Shown: positions 36,001 through 44,265, counted from the first letter of the stretch. The stretch: 64,000 nucleotides of DNA from Lactobacillus sp. Sy-1 (GCF_019303535.1 NZ_JACCIU010000001.1:1488001-1552000), one strand, 5' to 3'. Translations and numbers: made by a program. The notes: generated by a model from the letters alone, not told the origin.

Positions 36001-36888
36001 TCAATCCTCCTTTTCAATGTGATGATAGAGGTTATAGACTACTTGTTTCTTTATTTTATGCAGCTTTGCAACCTGTTTAATTGCAGCATTTGGTTTATCA
36101 CCTTGGCCAATGAAGTACTCGACTTGTTCAGGAATGGTCAGCCCCGCCAGTTCATCGTTAGCATCGTTTTCAGGTTCAAAATGAGCGTTGCCCTCCACGA
36201 TAATTACAAATTCACCTAAAATCCGGTTCGTCTCAGCCCAGTTCAAAAGCTCGGCTAGGGTTCCCCGGTGGAAGTCTTCGTATCGTTTTGTAATTTCGCG
36301 ACATAAAACCGCTTTCCGATTTTCACCAAACGCTTTCACCATGTTCTTAAGCGTTTTTTTCAACCGATGGGGCGCTTCATATAGAATAATGGTTTCTTGA
36401 TGGCGATTTAATTCAGCTAATTCAGCCATTTGTTCGCTAGGCTTCCGATCCAAAAATCCGTAAAAATAAAACGGTTGGGGGGCTAAACCAGACGCAATCA
36501 ACCCGGTTAGTCCCGCATTCGCTCCTGGGAGGGGAACCACCGGAATGTTGGCCTCAATACATGCAACCACTAGTTCGTGCCCAGGATCGCTGATGGACGG
36601 CATCCCCGCATCACTAGCTTGGGCAATCGTTAATCCTGATTGCAACTTTTGAATTAGTTCTGGAATCCGTTCCTGGGTATTATGCTCATGAAAGCTAATT
36701 TCCTTAGTATCAATTTCAAAATGGTTCAATAACTTTTGGGTGTTCCGGGTGTCTTCGGCAGCAATTAAGTCCACTTCACGAAGTACCTTCACCGCTCTAA
36801 ATGTCATATCTTCTAAATTGCCAATTGGCGTCGGAACTAAATACAGGGTTCCGGTGTCATGCTTAGCAAAACTGTGTTGAACTTGCAA
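36001..36888 (-). CDS. rsmI: 16S rRNA (cytidine1402-2'-O)-methyltransferase RsmI
   Basis: SAM-dependent enzyme that 2'-O-methylates C1402 in the 16S rRNA decoding centre. The 295-residue protein has the TP-methyltransferase motifs LYLVPTPIGNLEDMTFRA, EDTRNTQKLL, SDAGMPSISDPG and GANAGLTGLIASGL. PFYFYGFLDRK and the EAPHRLKKTL segment follow. A C-terminal helical domain (KPNAAIKQVAKLHKIKKQVVYNLYH) is complete. The start is TTG 36888 with AGGGA 5-6 nt upstream. It is 17 nt after yabA. Confidence 0.96.
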   Translation of the reverse strand: MQVQHSFAKHDTGTLYLVPTPIGNLEDMTFRAVKVLREVDLIAAEDTRNTQKLLNHFEIDTKEISFHEHNTQERIPELIQKLQSGLTIAQASDAGMPSISDPGHELVVACIEANIPVVPLPGANAGLTGLIASGLAPQPFYFYGFLDRKPSEQMAELAELNRHQETIILYEAPHRLKKTLKNMVKAFGENRKAVLCREITKRYEDFHRGTLAELLNWAETNRILGEFVIIVEGNAHFEPENDANDELAGLTIPEQVEYFIGQGDKPNAAIKQVAKLHKIKKQVVYNLYHHIEKED

Positions 36889-36905
36889 TTTAATCCCTAA
36901 CTTTC

Positions 36906-37250
36906 TTATTTTCGATTGATAATTTCATCACAGAACATGCACCCTTCACCATTTTCACGGGGTTTCCCATAAAATTGGTTACAAACATGAAATCCAGCAT
37001 TAAATAGTTTTTCTAATGTTTTGCGGGATTCACTATGCTTTTGGGTCTTTTGGGGCTGCGTTTTTGGATTGTGATCTTCCTTTGAGCGGGATTCCAAAAG
37101 TTCTCTTAAATGTTGGTTTTCAATTTCTAGTTCTGAATTTTTCTCTAAAACCTCGTTCATTGCCTCACGAAGTTCAGAAAAACGGGTCAACATTAACTTC
37201 GTCTGTGACTCCATATTTTTAAAACCAGTATATAATTCTTTATTATTCAA
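36906..37250 (-). CDS. yabA: Replication initiation control protein YabA
   Basis: YabA restrains initiation by bridging DnaA and the DnaN clamp. The 114-residue protein has an N-terminal coiled coil (about residues 15-55) and a C-terminal zinc-binding domain with H-x-C (FHVCNQFYG) and CMFC. The start is TTG 37250, 9 nt after AAGGGTG; a GTG at 37262 overlaps that sequence. Length matches Bacillus YabA (119). It lies between holB and rsmI, the standard order in Bacillales and Lactobacillales. Confidence 0.94.
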   Translation of the reverse strand: MNNKELYTGFKNMESQTKLMLTRFSELREAMNEVLEKNSELEIENQHLRELLESRSKEDHNPKTQPQKTQKHSESRKTLEKLFNAGFHVCNQFYGKPRENGEGCMFCDEIINRK

Positions 37251-37275
37251 TGTTAATTTCACCCTTATTAATTGT

Positions 37276-38295
37276 TTATTCCAACTCATCAAGTGCCATT
37301 AGCGTTGATGCTTCCAATAGGCTTTGGAAGTTGATGTTGGCCGCTAAATCACTATTATTCTTAAGCATCAATTCAATTATATTGAGTAATTTTAATTTTG
37401 GAATCTGAAATGCAATCTGGTGAATCTGGTTCGTGATTTGGGGGAAGTTTAGCTCGTGATCATCAACTGCGTTGAATTTAACATCCAAAACATCCCGCCA
37501 GACTTCAATCAACATATCGAGGACAACCCGCTTAGCAGCTTGATTGTTAACCAATGGCATAATATCAGTTTGCACCATCGTAAATGCGATTGGGGTCCGC
37601 TTATTCAATTCAATAAACCATTGACTAACTGCAGTTTGTAGCTTCACAAACCAATCATTTTCAAACCATTCCTTAACGGTATCAATGTTATTCGTCATTT
37701 TCATAATCAGATTAAAGTAGGATTGTTCAATTCCATTTGCAGCTAATTCCTTTGCAAAAATCGCTGGTGCAAGCGCAGGAAATTCAACTAACTGAGTTCT
37801 GGAAACAATGGTTGGGAGCACCTGCGTCTTATTACTCGTTAGCAGGAACGAAACCACGTTTCCAACCGGTTCCTCAATGAATTTTAACAGGCTATTTGCA
37901 GCTTCAGTAGTCATCAAGTCAGCCCCATCAATGATGAATGCCTTTTGATTGCCCTCCACTGCACTCTTCGAAAATTCAGCCTTTAACATTCGAACCTGGT
38001 CAATTTTAATGCTAGCACCATCTGGTTCGACAATCACCACGTCTGGATGTTGCCGATTCGCAATTCGCACACACTCATTGCATTGGCCACAAGGCTTTCC
38101 GGCATGCGGATTAACACAAAATAACGCCATGGTTACCTGAAGTGCAACCGCGAGCTTACCCGCACCGGGCTCCCCACTAAACAGGTAGGCGTGGGTCAGA
38201 TCATGATTGCTAATCACGTGGGCAAAATGGTCAACTAATTGTGGTTGCTTAGCATCTGCATCATGAATAACGGGGTTCGCAACTAACTTTGGCAT
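37276..38295 (-). CDS. holB: DNA polymerase III subunit delta'
   Basis: Clamp-loader subunit that works with DnaX and delta to open and load the sliding clamp. The 339-residue AAA+ protein has a modified Walker A SGEPGAGKLAVA, in which Leu replaces the Ser/Thr after the Lys. A zinc-binding cysteine set is near residue 60 (CVNPHAGKPCGQCNEC), and SRTQLVEFPAL (SRC-like motif) follows. Its start codon overlaps the darA stop by one base, suggesting coupling. Confidence 0.95.
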   Translation of the reverse strand: MPKLVANPVIHDADAKQPQLVDHFAHVISNHDLTHAYLFSGEPGAGKLAVALQVTMALFCVNPHAGKPCGQCNECVRIANRQHPDVVIVEPDGASIKIDQVRMLKAEFSKSAVEGNQKAFIIDGADLMTTEAANSLLKFIEEPVGNVVSFLLTSNKTQVLPTIVSRTQLVEFPALAPAIFAKELAANGIEQSYFNLIMKMTNNIDTVKEWFENDWFVKLQTAVSQWFIELNKRTPIAFTMVQTDIMPLVNNQAAKRVVLDMLIEVWRDVLDVKFNAVDDHELNFPQITNQIHQIAFQIPKLKLLNIIELMLKNNSDLAANINFQSLLEASTLMALDELE

Positions 38296-38621
38296 TAGAA
38301 TTGATGGAATGCATCCATTGGTAAGATCATGACGGTTGCACCACCGACTTGAATCTTAACTGGATATGAACCTTCATTAGCACCACCATCCAAATTAACT
38401 GGTGGGGTCATGTACTTCTTTCGCGTCCGGGAAATATTCTTGATAATATCAAGGGTCTTTTGCACCTTTTCGTCATCAATTCCAATCATGTAAGTGGTGT
38501 TTCCAGACTTCAAAAACCCACCGGTAGTTGATAACTTAGTTGCTCGAATGTTGTTCTTAATAAACGCATCTTGTAATTCACTAGTATCCTTATCCTGAAT
38601 AACTGCAATCAATAATTTCAT
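38295..38621 (-). CDS. darA: Cyclic-di-AMP receptor DarA (PII-like, YaaQ)
   Basis: Trimeric PII-like protein that binds c-di-AMP; its downstream target is not settled. The 108-residue protein begins MKLLIAVIQDKDTSELQDAF and has the nucleotide-loop sequence RATKLSTTGGFLKSGNTTYMIG. The C-terminal VQVGGATVMILPMDAFHQF-type ending (here KIQVGGATVMILPMDAFHQF) is conserved. It lies between tmk and holB as in Bacillus. Confidence 0.96.
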   Translation of the reverse strand: MKLLIAVIQDKDTSELQDAFIKNNIRATKLSTTGGFLKSGNTTYMIGIDDEKVQKTLDIIKNISRTRKKYMTPPVNLDGGANEGSYPVKIQVGGATVMILPMDAFHQF

Positions 38622-39265
38622 TATTTAACACTCCTATTTAGGTAATCATCTAAAATTGTTAGTACCTTTGTGCAAACTTCATCAATCGACTTAGTTGCAT
38701 CAACGCTTACAATCCGATCCGGATTATCATGGACTAATTGCTGGTAAGCAGCATGGACCCGATTATGAAACGCCTTGGTTTCGACGTCCAATCGGTCCAC
38801 TTCATCAACGCTTCTGTGCTTAGCAATCCGTTCCAATCCCACTTCAACTGGCACGTCAAAGTAAATTGTAAGGCCCGGCATCAAACCAGCAGTCGCAAAT
38901 TGATTCATGTCATAAACCGCTTGGTAACCGATTTGACGGCCACCACCCTGATAGGCAATTGAACTATCTAAATACCGATCACTCAGCACCAATTTTCCAG
39001 CATTGAGGGCTGGTAAAACGGTCTCCACTAGGTGCTGACGCCTAGCAGCAGCATATAAAAGCGCCTCTGTTTTAGGATCCATTTCCTCATTATTACGGTC
39101 TAAAATCACATTTCTAATCATTTCAGAAATGCGGTTCCCTCCAGGTTCACGAGTGAGGATCACTGGCGTTTCTAATGAACCATTCAATGTTTCAAAAACC
39201 CGCTTTAATACAGTGGTCTTTCCAGCTCCATCAGAGCCCTCAAACGTAATAAAATTTTTATTCAT
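38621..39265 (-). CDS. tmk: dTMP kinase
   Basis: Phosphorylates dTMP to dTDP for DNA synthesis. The 214-residue P-loop kinase has FEGSDGAGKTT (residues 8-18), the DR(Y) motif in LVLSDRYLDSSIAYQG and the LTREPGG segment. The stop overlaps the darA start by one base. ATG 39265 has AAAGGA at about 9 nt. It has its own promoter after the yaaL terminator. Confidence 0.97.
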   Translation of the reverse strand: MNKNFITFEGSDGAGKTTVLKRVFETLNGSLETPVILTREPGGNRISEMIRNVILDRNNEEMDPKTEALLYAAARRQHLVETVLPALNAGKLVLSDRYLDSSIAYQGGGRQIGYQAVYDMNQFATAGLMPGLTIYFDVPVEVGLERIAKHRSVDEVDRLDVETKAFHNRVHAAYQQLVHDNPDRIVSVDATKSIDEVCTKVLTILDDYLNRSVK

Positions 39266-39295
39266 TGGTAAATATCCTTTTTATTTTCTACTATA

Positions 39296-39324
39296 ATTGT
39301 ACTGTATTCAAAGTTTATTCGCAA
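39296..39324 (-). promoter_or_regulatory. Promoter of tmk-darA-holB-yabA-rsmI
   Basis: On the minus strand TTGCGA (39324-39319), 17-nt spacer, TACAAT (39301-39296), about 30 nt before tmk. Confidence 0.65.
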
Positions 39325-39327
39325 AAT

Positions 39328-39367
39328 AAAAGGGATTTAAAACCACCATCATGATTTTAAAATCCCA
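39328..39367 (-). terminator. Terminator after yaaL
   Basis: On the minus strand GGGATTTTAAAATC and GGTTTTAAATCCC form a stem, followed by TTTTATTTT. Confidence 0.75.
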
Positions 39368-39616
39368 TTAATAGTCAAAAACCGATGACTGAATCCGATT
39401 GTTGTGCACCTTCCGGAATCTAGCTTCTCGATATAAATATAGATACTTGCAACGGGCAAGTTGGGTTTGAGCAATAATCTCGCCGTCCACTTCCGAAATT
39501 GCATTTTGTGTTTCTTGTGCTCGGTCCCATTCGGACTTGGCATCATCGATGGAATCTAGTAGTTCCTGATCGTAGAGGGCCTTATTCTTTTGGGCATTCG
39601 TCTTTCTACCAAACAT
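39368..39616 (-). CDS. yaaL: YaaL family protein (DUF2508)
   Basis: An 82-residue mostly helical protein of unknown function found after recR in Firmicutes. It contains the family segment LYDQELLDSIDDAKSEWDRAQE and a C-terminal ARCKYLYLYREARFRKVH. It starts 13 nt after recR and ends at a terminator, so it closes the dnaX-ybaB-recR-yaaL transcript. A longer overlapping open frame at 39349-39546 is an out-of-frame shadow. Confidence 0.9.
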   Translation of the reverse strand: MFGRKTNAQKNKALYDQELLDSIDDAKSEWDRAQETQNAISEVDGEIIAQTQLARCKYLYLYREARFRKVHNNRIQSSVFDY

Positions 39617-39629
39617 AAATCCTTCGCTC

Positions 39630-40229
39630 CTAAATCTCAGTTCGACCTTGAACGGCTTTAAATAAAGTCATTTCATCAGCATATTCAATATCACTACCGA
39701 CAGATAAGCCATGTGCCAGCCTAGTTACCTTAATGCCAGCCGGCTTAATTAACTTGGATAGATACATCGCAGTGGCTTCTCCTTCCGGCGTCGCATTAGT
39801 GGCAATGATAACTTCATTAACCGCTTCATTAGCCTGCAACCGTTTAATTAATGAACGAACGTTTAATTCATCCGGGCCCTTCCCATCCATTGGGGATAAA
39901 ACACCCCCCAGTACGTGGTATAGACCGTGATAATCCTTCATTCGTTCCATTACCATAATGTCCTTCGGCTGTTCAACCACCAAAATTTCTGACTGATTCC
40001 TAGTGGGGTCTTGGCATATTTCACACGGGTCTTCATCAGTTAAGTTCCCACAGATCGAGCAATAACGTAGCTTATCCTTAGTTTCGGTCAACGCTTCAGC
40101 AAAGTTAGCAATATCGTTCTTATCCATATTCACCGTAAAGTAAGCCAATCTAACGGCTGTTTTCCGGCCAATTCCTGGTAGGTGCATATAGCTATCGATC
40201 AACTTTGCAATTGGTTCTGGGTACTGCAT
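39630..40229 (-). CDS. recR: Recombination protein RecR
   Basis: Part of the RecFOR pathway that loads RecA at gaps. The 199-residue protein has the helix-hairpin-helix ([15 protein letters not shown]) and a C4 zinc finger ([16 protein letters not shown]). The Toprim domain ([28 protein letters not shown]) and the C-terminal Walker B-like [16 protein letters not shown] follow. ATG 40229 follows AAGGAA. It lies 18 nt after ybaB. Confidence 0.97.
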   Translation of the reverse strand: MQYPEPIAKLIDSYMHLPGIGRKTAVRLAYFTVNMDKNDIANFAEALTETKDKLRYCSICGNLTDEDPCEICQDPTRNQSEILVVEQPKDIMVMERMKDYHGLYHVLGGVLSPMDGKGPDELNVRSLIKRLQANEAVNEVIIATNATPEGEATAMYLSKLIKPAGIKVTRLAHGLSVGSDIEYADEMTLFKAVQGRTEI

Positions 40230-40247
40230 TTAAATTCCTTCTTTATT

Positions 40248-40559
40248 TTACATTCCTGGCATCCCATTGGTGTACTTACCAAGGGTGCTTTGAGTAGCTT
40301 CATCAATCTTAGCAAGGGCGTCGTTAACGGCAGCTAAAACTAAATCCGATAGCATGTCTGGATCTTCTGGGTCGATTACTTCGTGGTTAATTTGCATGTC
40401 AACCATCTTACGATCACCAGTAAAGGTAACCTTGACCATGTCATCTGGAGCGGCACCCATAAATTCTTGCTTGTTTAATTCGGCTTGTTCTTCGCCCATT
40501 TGTTTTTGCATCTTTTTAACTTGCTTAAGCATCTTGTTCATGTTCATTCCGTTCATCAT
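40248..40559 (-). CDS. Nucleoid-associated protein, YbaB/EbfC family
   Basis: A 103-residue DNA-binding protein, tweezer-shaped dimer in the family, coating the nucleoid. The N-terminal helix [27 protein letters not shown] and the strand region [21 protein letters not shown] are typical. ATG 40559 is chosen; the next codon is also ATG and either may serve. It lies 19 nt after dnaX and before recR, the standard arrangement. Confidence 0.94.
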   Translation of the reverse strand: MMNGMNMNKMLKQVKKMQKQMGEEQAELNKQEFMGAAPDDMVKVTFTGDRKMVDMQINHEVIDPEDPDMLSDLVLAAVNDALAKIDEATQSTLGKYTNGMPGM

Positions 40560-40578
40560 TATTATCAACTTCCTTTAT

Positions 40579-42402
40579 CTAATCGTTTTTAACATCTACA
40601 ATATCATTTCCAAATAATTCAGTGGCCTTAGTCACAACCTCTGGAGCGGCACTTTTAGCTACCGCGTGGTCGTCAGCCATCGAATCTGGTGTATCACCAT
40701 GGTCAGTCTTGGGACCTTGGTCAGCACTTTGGGGCGCGGTGTTTTGATCACTATCTGATTGACGGTGCGTCCGTTTATGAATCAGATAGTCATTGCGAAT
40801 CTTTTGCCACTGCTCCTCTGGCACGAACGTCAGGTCCGGGGTGTAGCCAATAATGCGGTCTAATCCATTGCCAACAGCATCAATCAACTCACGGTCATTA
40901 ATTGCCTTTTGGTAAAAAATGTTGTAACTAAATGATACCACAACCCCACTATCGCTGGCAGCAACTGGTTTCGTAATATTCATTAAAGATCTGTGAACAA
41001 CATCTAAATTTTGGACCAGCTCATCCCAAGCTCCTTGAATGCGGTTGAGGTCCTTTCTAGTGGCGTGATCCAAGATCGGGTAAATCTTGCTGAGGTTGAC
41101 CCGTTCCGAACGGTTCGTTGGCTGGGCTTGTTTAGCAGCCGGTCTGCTTACTGGTGAAGCTGGTTTTACATCCGATGGTCGTTCGGCAACCGGAGTGGAT
41201 TGGACCGATTGAGCCCGCCCCTGCTTAAGGGAGTTAATTTGTTGCTTTAGATCGTCAATTTGACTCGCCAAGTTCTGAATCACCTGACTATCAGCACCCT
41301 CACTAATTCCCTGGTGGTTCCCAATCGTTGCAATTTTAACCGTTAGTACCTCCAAATAAACATCCGGATGGAGTGTATAACGCATTTGTTGTTGGATATT
41401 ATTTAGGGTTTCGATGATTTGATAGATTACATCAGCATTAGCATCGGTTGATAACTGTTTGAACTGGTCATCAACAATCCCTAATTCTTGTTCTAGTACC
41501 ATTTCCGGTGCTTGTTTATACAATAAGATGTTTTGGTAGTAACTAATTAAATCCTCGATAAATTGACTAGCGTCTTTCCCTGCATCCATAATTTTGCGAA
41601 CGGAGACCAATGCAGCCTTCACATCCTGATTAAAGACCTGACTGACGTACTCAAATAGTAACGAAGTCGTAACACTCCCCGTAACTTGCAGTGCATTTTC
41701 ATAGGTAACAACGTCATCACCATACGACATCGTCTGATCCAGAATGCTCAAAGCATCCCGCATTCCCCCTTCAGCCGCCTTCGCAATTACCCGTAACGCC
41801 CGGTCATCGTACTGCACGTCCTTTTGGTTTAGAATGTACTCCATGCGTTCTAAAATGTCTCTGGGTTGAATGCGTCTAAAATCAAACCGCTGGGTTCGTG
41901 AAATAATGGTCGCTGGTAACTTGTGGGGCTCAGTCGTTGCTAAAATAAAAATAACGTTTGCTGGTGGTTCTTCCAATGTCTTTAGGAGGGCGTTAAACGC
42001 TCCTGTCGAGAGCATGTGCACTTCATCAATAATGTACACCTTATAGGTTGCTTCCGTTGGAGCATACTTGGCCTTATCCCGGATGTCTCGAATTTCATCC
42101 ACCCCATTATTAGAAGCAGCATCAATTTCAATTACGTCGTTTAAAGTCCCGTTAGTAATCGCCTGACAGATTTTGCATTCATTACACGGTTCCCCATCTT
42201 TTACATTTGGACAGTTAACCGCCTTCGCAAAGATTTTAGCAGCAGATGTCTTCCCGGTCCCCCGGGGACCAGCAAAGAGGTACGCATGGCTAATTTGATC
42301 GGTAATAATGGTGTTCTTTAACGTTTCAGTAATAACCGGCTGGCCAACTAAGTCCGCAAACTTTTGGGGCCGCCAAACCCGGTACAATGCTTGATAGCTC
42401 AT
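40579..42402 (-). CDS. dnaX: DNA polymerase III subunits gamma/tau
   Basis: Clamp-loader ATPase that organises the replisome. The 607-residue protein has Walker A AGPRGTGKTSAAK (about residue 45), a zinc cluster (CPNVKDGEPCNECKIC), DEVH in IIDEVHMLS and the SRTQRFDFRR sensor segment. From about residue 370 a low-complexity, proline- and serine-rich linker leads to the tau C-terminus. I see no strong slippery heptamer for a gamma-producing frameshift in the region expected. ATG 42402 follows GGAGGAAGAG. Confidence 0.97.
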   Translation of the reverse strand: MSYQALYRVWRPQKFADLVGQPVITETLKNTIITDQISHAYLFAGPRGTGKTSAAKIFAKAVNCPNVKDGEPCNECKICQAITNGTLNDVIEIDAASNNGVDEIRDIRDKAKYAPTEATYKVYIIDEVHMLSTGAFNALLKTLEEPPANVIFILATTEPHKLPATIISRTQRFDFRRIQPRDILERMEYILNQKDVQYDDRALRVIAKAAEGGMRDALSILDQTMSYGDDVVTYENALQVTGSVTTSLLFEYVSQVFNQDVKAALVSVRKIMDAGKDASQFIEDLISYYQNILLYKQAPEMVLEQELGIVDDQFKQLSTDANADVIYQIIETLNNIQQQMRYTLHPDVYLEVLTVKIATIGNHQGISEGADSQVIQNLASQIDDLKQQINSLKQGRAQSVQSTPVAERPSDVKPASPVSRPAAKQAQPTNRSERVNLSKIYPILDHATRKDLNRIQGAWDELVQNLDVVHRSLMNITKPVAASDSGVVVSFSYNIFYQKAINDRELIDAVGNGLDRIIGYTPDLTFVPEEQWQKIRNDYLIHKRTHRQSDSDQNTAPQSADQGPKTDHGDTPDSMADDHAVAKSAAPEVVTKATELFGNDIVDVKND

Positions 42403-42450
42403 CTGCTCTTCCTCCTAATAACGATTGCACTCAAAAATCAACTAGTATTA

Positions 42451-42456
42451 ATTATA
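42451..42456 (-). promoter_or_regulatory. -10 element upstream of dnaX
   Basis: TATAAT on the minus strand about 50 nt before the dnaX start, after the SRP RNA terminator. The -35 match is poor. Confidence 0.45.
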
Positions 42457-42499
42457 GATGGAAACCACCCTAATTTCTATCATCAACGACAGTTAAAAA

Positions 42500-42534
42500 T
42501 AAAAAAGCTCCTAGCCTAATAAAGACTAAGAGAT
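42500..42534 (-). terminator. Terminator after SRP RNA
   Basis: On the minus strand CTCTTAGTC pairs with GGCTAGGAG (two wobble pairs) and is followed by a T run. Confidence 0.75.
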
Positions 42535-42547
42535 TGTATTCTATGTA

Positions 42548-42638
42548 CGAGAAGCACAGAACGTAGGAAACTTAGTGCTGCTTCCTTCCGGATCTGACAC
42601 GGTTCGTTAGCACATCCTTGCTTCAAGGCCTAACGGCA
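42548..42638 (-). ncRNA. ffs: Signal recognition particle RNA (small 4.5S type)
   Basis: The minus strand holds the near-invariant SRP domain IV sequence GTCAGATCCGGAAGGAAGCAGC, flanked by complementary arms around GCTAACG and TTAGGCC. The RNA scaffolds Ffh for co-translational targeting. Its place between tadA and dnaX is conserved in Firmicutes. The 5' end is estimated from the promoter and the 3' end is approximate. Confidence 0.92.
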
Positions 42639-42644
42639 GATACT

Positions 42645-42673
42645 ATCTTAACTTATTTTACTTAGCTTGTCCA
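42645..42673 (-). promoter_or_regulatory. Promoter of SRP RNA
   Basis: On the minus strand TGGACA (42673-42668), 17-nt spacer, TAAGAT (42650-42645). It overlaps the end of tadA and would start transcription near 42638. Confidence 0.65.
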
Positions 42674-43152
42674 GACCGACGCGCTAATTTCTTACGGCGG
42701 CGTGCCGCTTTAAAGAAGGACTGCATTATCTGTTTGGATTCAGCAGCCAACACCCCACCCGTTACGTTTACCTGGTGGTTAAATCGTTGATCATTTAATA
42801 CTTGGTAGAGGCTATTAACGACCCCTCCCTTTTGATTGACCGATCCATAATAAAGGTTTTTAATCCGGGCATTTAGAATCGCCCCAGCACACATTAGGCA
42901 CGGTTCAACGGTGACATAGAGATCGCAATCTTCTAACCGCCAGCTGCCAATCGCTCGACAAGCCTCTTGAATCGCAAATATCTCAGCGTGGCCAGTTGCG
43001 TCTTCCGATAGCTCCCGGAGGTTGTAGCCGGTCCCAATTACCCTGCCGTTTTGAATCACGACCGCTCCTATGGGAACTTCGTGGATGCGATAGGCAATCT
43101 GAGCCTGAAATAGCGCCTGGCGCATTCCATCATCAATTTGTTGACTATCCAT
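42658..43152 (-). CDS. tadA: tRNA-specific adenosine deaminase TadA
   Basis: Converts A34 to inosine in tRNA-Arg(ACG), allowing it to read CGN codons except CGG. The 164-residue protein has the zinc/catalytic HAE (His55, Glu57) and PCLMC (Cys85, Cys88). A basic C-terminus (AARRRKKLARRSGQ) fits tRNA binding. ATG 43152 follows AAAGGAGCG. It lies 15 nt after the methyltransferase gene. The tRNA-Arg(CCG) at 1913 covers the CGG codon that inosine cannot read. Confidence 0.95.
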   Translation of the reverse strand: MDSQQIDDGMRQALFQAQIAYRIHEVPIGAVVIQNGRVIGTGYNLRELSEDATGHAEIFAIQEACRAIGSWRLEDCDLYVTVEPCLMCAGAILNARIKNLYYGSVNQKGGVVNSLYQVLNDQRFNHQVNVTGGVLAAESKQIMQSFFKAARRRKKLARRSGQAK

Positions 43153-43167
43153 TTGAACGCTCCTTTA

Positions 43168-43773
43168 CTATGCCCTTTTTGTACTTTCCAAGATGTAGTA
43201 GCCCTTATCACGCTTTAAAACTTTACAGTTGCCAAAGGTGGTCGTCATTAACTTCTTTGCGGAAGGCGCCCCCTGCTTTTTTTGTAGCACGACGGTCAGT
43301 CGCCCTAAATCAATTAAGTGCTCATACGCGCCAGTAATCATGTTATCAACTACCTCCTTACCAGCGCGAACTGGCGGATTGGTAATGATTGCTGCAAAAT
43401 GATCTGTAATGGATTGATAACCGTCTGAATTTTGGATCGTTACGTTATCCACGTGGTTTTGACGGGCGTTTAAATCAGCCAAATGCAGGGCCAAATTATT
43501 TACATCAACCATCGTAAACTGACGGTCCGGATGTTTTTTAGCTAACGCTAGGCCAATGGGGCCATAACCACACCCTAAATCTAGGACTGGTCCAGCAGGA
43601 AGCTCGCTAATTGCCACGTTACTAATCAGGACCCGTGAACCATAGTCTACGGTTCGCTTAGAAAACACTCCGTTATCGGTAGTGAATGTAAATTGATTCC
43701 CGAGTAAATCAAAATTCCAACTCTGTTCTTGGTGTTTCACGTCGGGATTTGGTGTATAATAATATTCAGTCAT
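43168..43773 (-). CDS. Class I SAM-dependent methyltransferase, RsmC-like
   Basis: A 201-residue methyltransferase matching the YbxB/RsmC-like group that modifies 16S rRNA G1207 in some bacteria. Motif I is VLDLGCGYGPIGLALA, motif II lies in TMVDVNNLALHLADLN, and the catalytic NPPV motif (ITNPPVRAG) near residue 125 is typical of exocyclic amino methyltransferases. ATG 43773 gives the usual N-terminus MTEYYYTPNPDVKH with GGA 8 nt upstream; an ATG at 43782 is also in frame. It pairs with tadA. Confidence 0.9.
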   Translation of the reverse strand: MTEYYYTPNPDVKHQEQSWNFDLLGNQFTFTTDNGVFSKRTVDYGSRVLISNVAISELPAGPVLDLGCGYGPIGLALAKKHPDRQFTMVDVNNLALHLADLNARQNHVDNVTIQNSDGYQSITDHFAAIITNPPVRAGKEVVDNMITGAYEHLIDLGRLTVVLQKKQGAPSAKKLMTTTFGNCKVLKRDKGYYILESTKRA

Positions 43774-43853
43774 TTTTATCATCCGTTTCTATCTTTTAAT
43801 CGATTTGCAAGTTAAAATGCCATTAAAAAAATTGTTTCACACATTATCATGAT

Positions 43854-43896
43854 ACCACATATAGTGTTACACGAATTAACAAACACTATGTGTGGT
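43854..43896. promoter_or_regulatory. Paired NrdR-like boxes upstream of nrdHEF
   Basis: ACCACATATAGTGTT (43854-43868) and AACACTATGTGTGGT (43882-43896) are each an imperfect palindrome resembling the NrdR box (ACACTATATATAGTGT). They are inverted copies with one mismatch, centred 28 nt apart, and the second ends 9 nt before the -35. NrdR represses ribonucleotide reductase genes when dATP is high. The same repeat could also form a hairpin followed by TTTTT. Confidence 0.65.
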
Positions 43897-43904
43897 ATTT
43901 TTCA

Positions 43905-43932
43905 TTGAATTTATTTTCTAAGCGTGTAGAAT
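43905..43932 (+). promoter_or_regulatory. Promoter of nrdHEF
   Basis: TTGAAT (43905-43910), 16-nt spacer, TAGAAT (43927-43932). The nrdH leader is about 70 nt and contains a large palindrome. Confidence 0.65.
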
Positions 43933-43946
43933 TAAATCATGTTAAT

Positions 43947-43974
43947 TATCAATTAAGCAAGTGCTTAATTGATA
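43947..43974. repeat. 28-nt near-perfect palindrome in nrdH leader
   Basis: TATCAATTAAGCA and TGCTTAATTGATA are 13-nt perfect inverted arms around a 2-nt centre (AG). It lies between the nrd promoter and the nrdH ribosome-binding site. It may be a protein-binding site or a 5' UTR hairpin. Confidence 0.7.
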
Positions 43975-44010
43975 TATCGAAATCAAAATTATCTGTTGGA
44001 GGTCACGCTT

Positions 44011-44247
44011 ATGGCACAAATTACCCTATACTCAAAAAATAACTGCATGCAATGCAAGATGACAAAACGATTCTTACAAGAACACGATATTGAGTTTAAT
44101 GAAATTAACATTAATGAGCAACCAGAATACATTGACACATTAAAATCAGAAGGATTTATGGCAATGCCTGTTGTTAAGGCGGATGGAATTGATGCCTTTA
44201 GCGGTTTTAGACCTGATCAATTAAACAAATTATCAGTGCTAGCATAA
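44011..44247 (+). CDS. nrdH: Glutaredoxin-like protein NrdH
   Basis: Small redoxin that reduces the class Ib ribonucleotide reductase. The 78-residue thioredoxin-fold protein has the redox-active CMQC at Cys10 and Cys13 (YSKNNCMQCKMTKRFL) and the cis-Pro region AMPVVKA. SGFRPDQL, the NrdH-specific C-terminal motif, distinguishes it from ordinary glutaredoxin. ATG 44011 follows GGAGGT at 7 nt. It leads nrdH-nrdE-nrdF; no nrdI is present in the cluster. Confidence 0.95.
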   Translation: MAQITLYSKNNCMQCKMTKRFLQEHDIEFNEININEQPEYIDTLKSEGFMAMPVVKADGIDAFSGFRPDQLNKLSVLA

Positions 44248-44265
44248 GCTTAAATAATTCTACTA

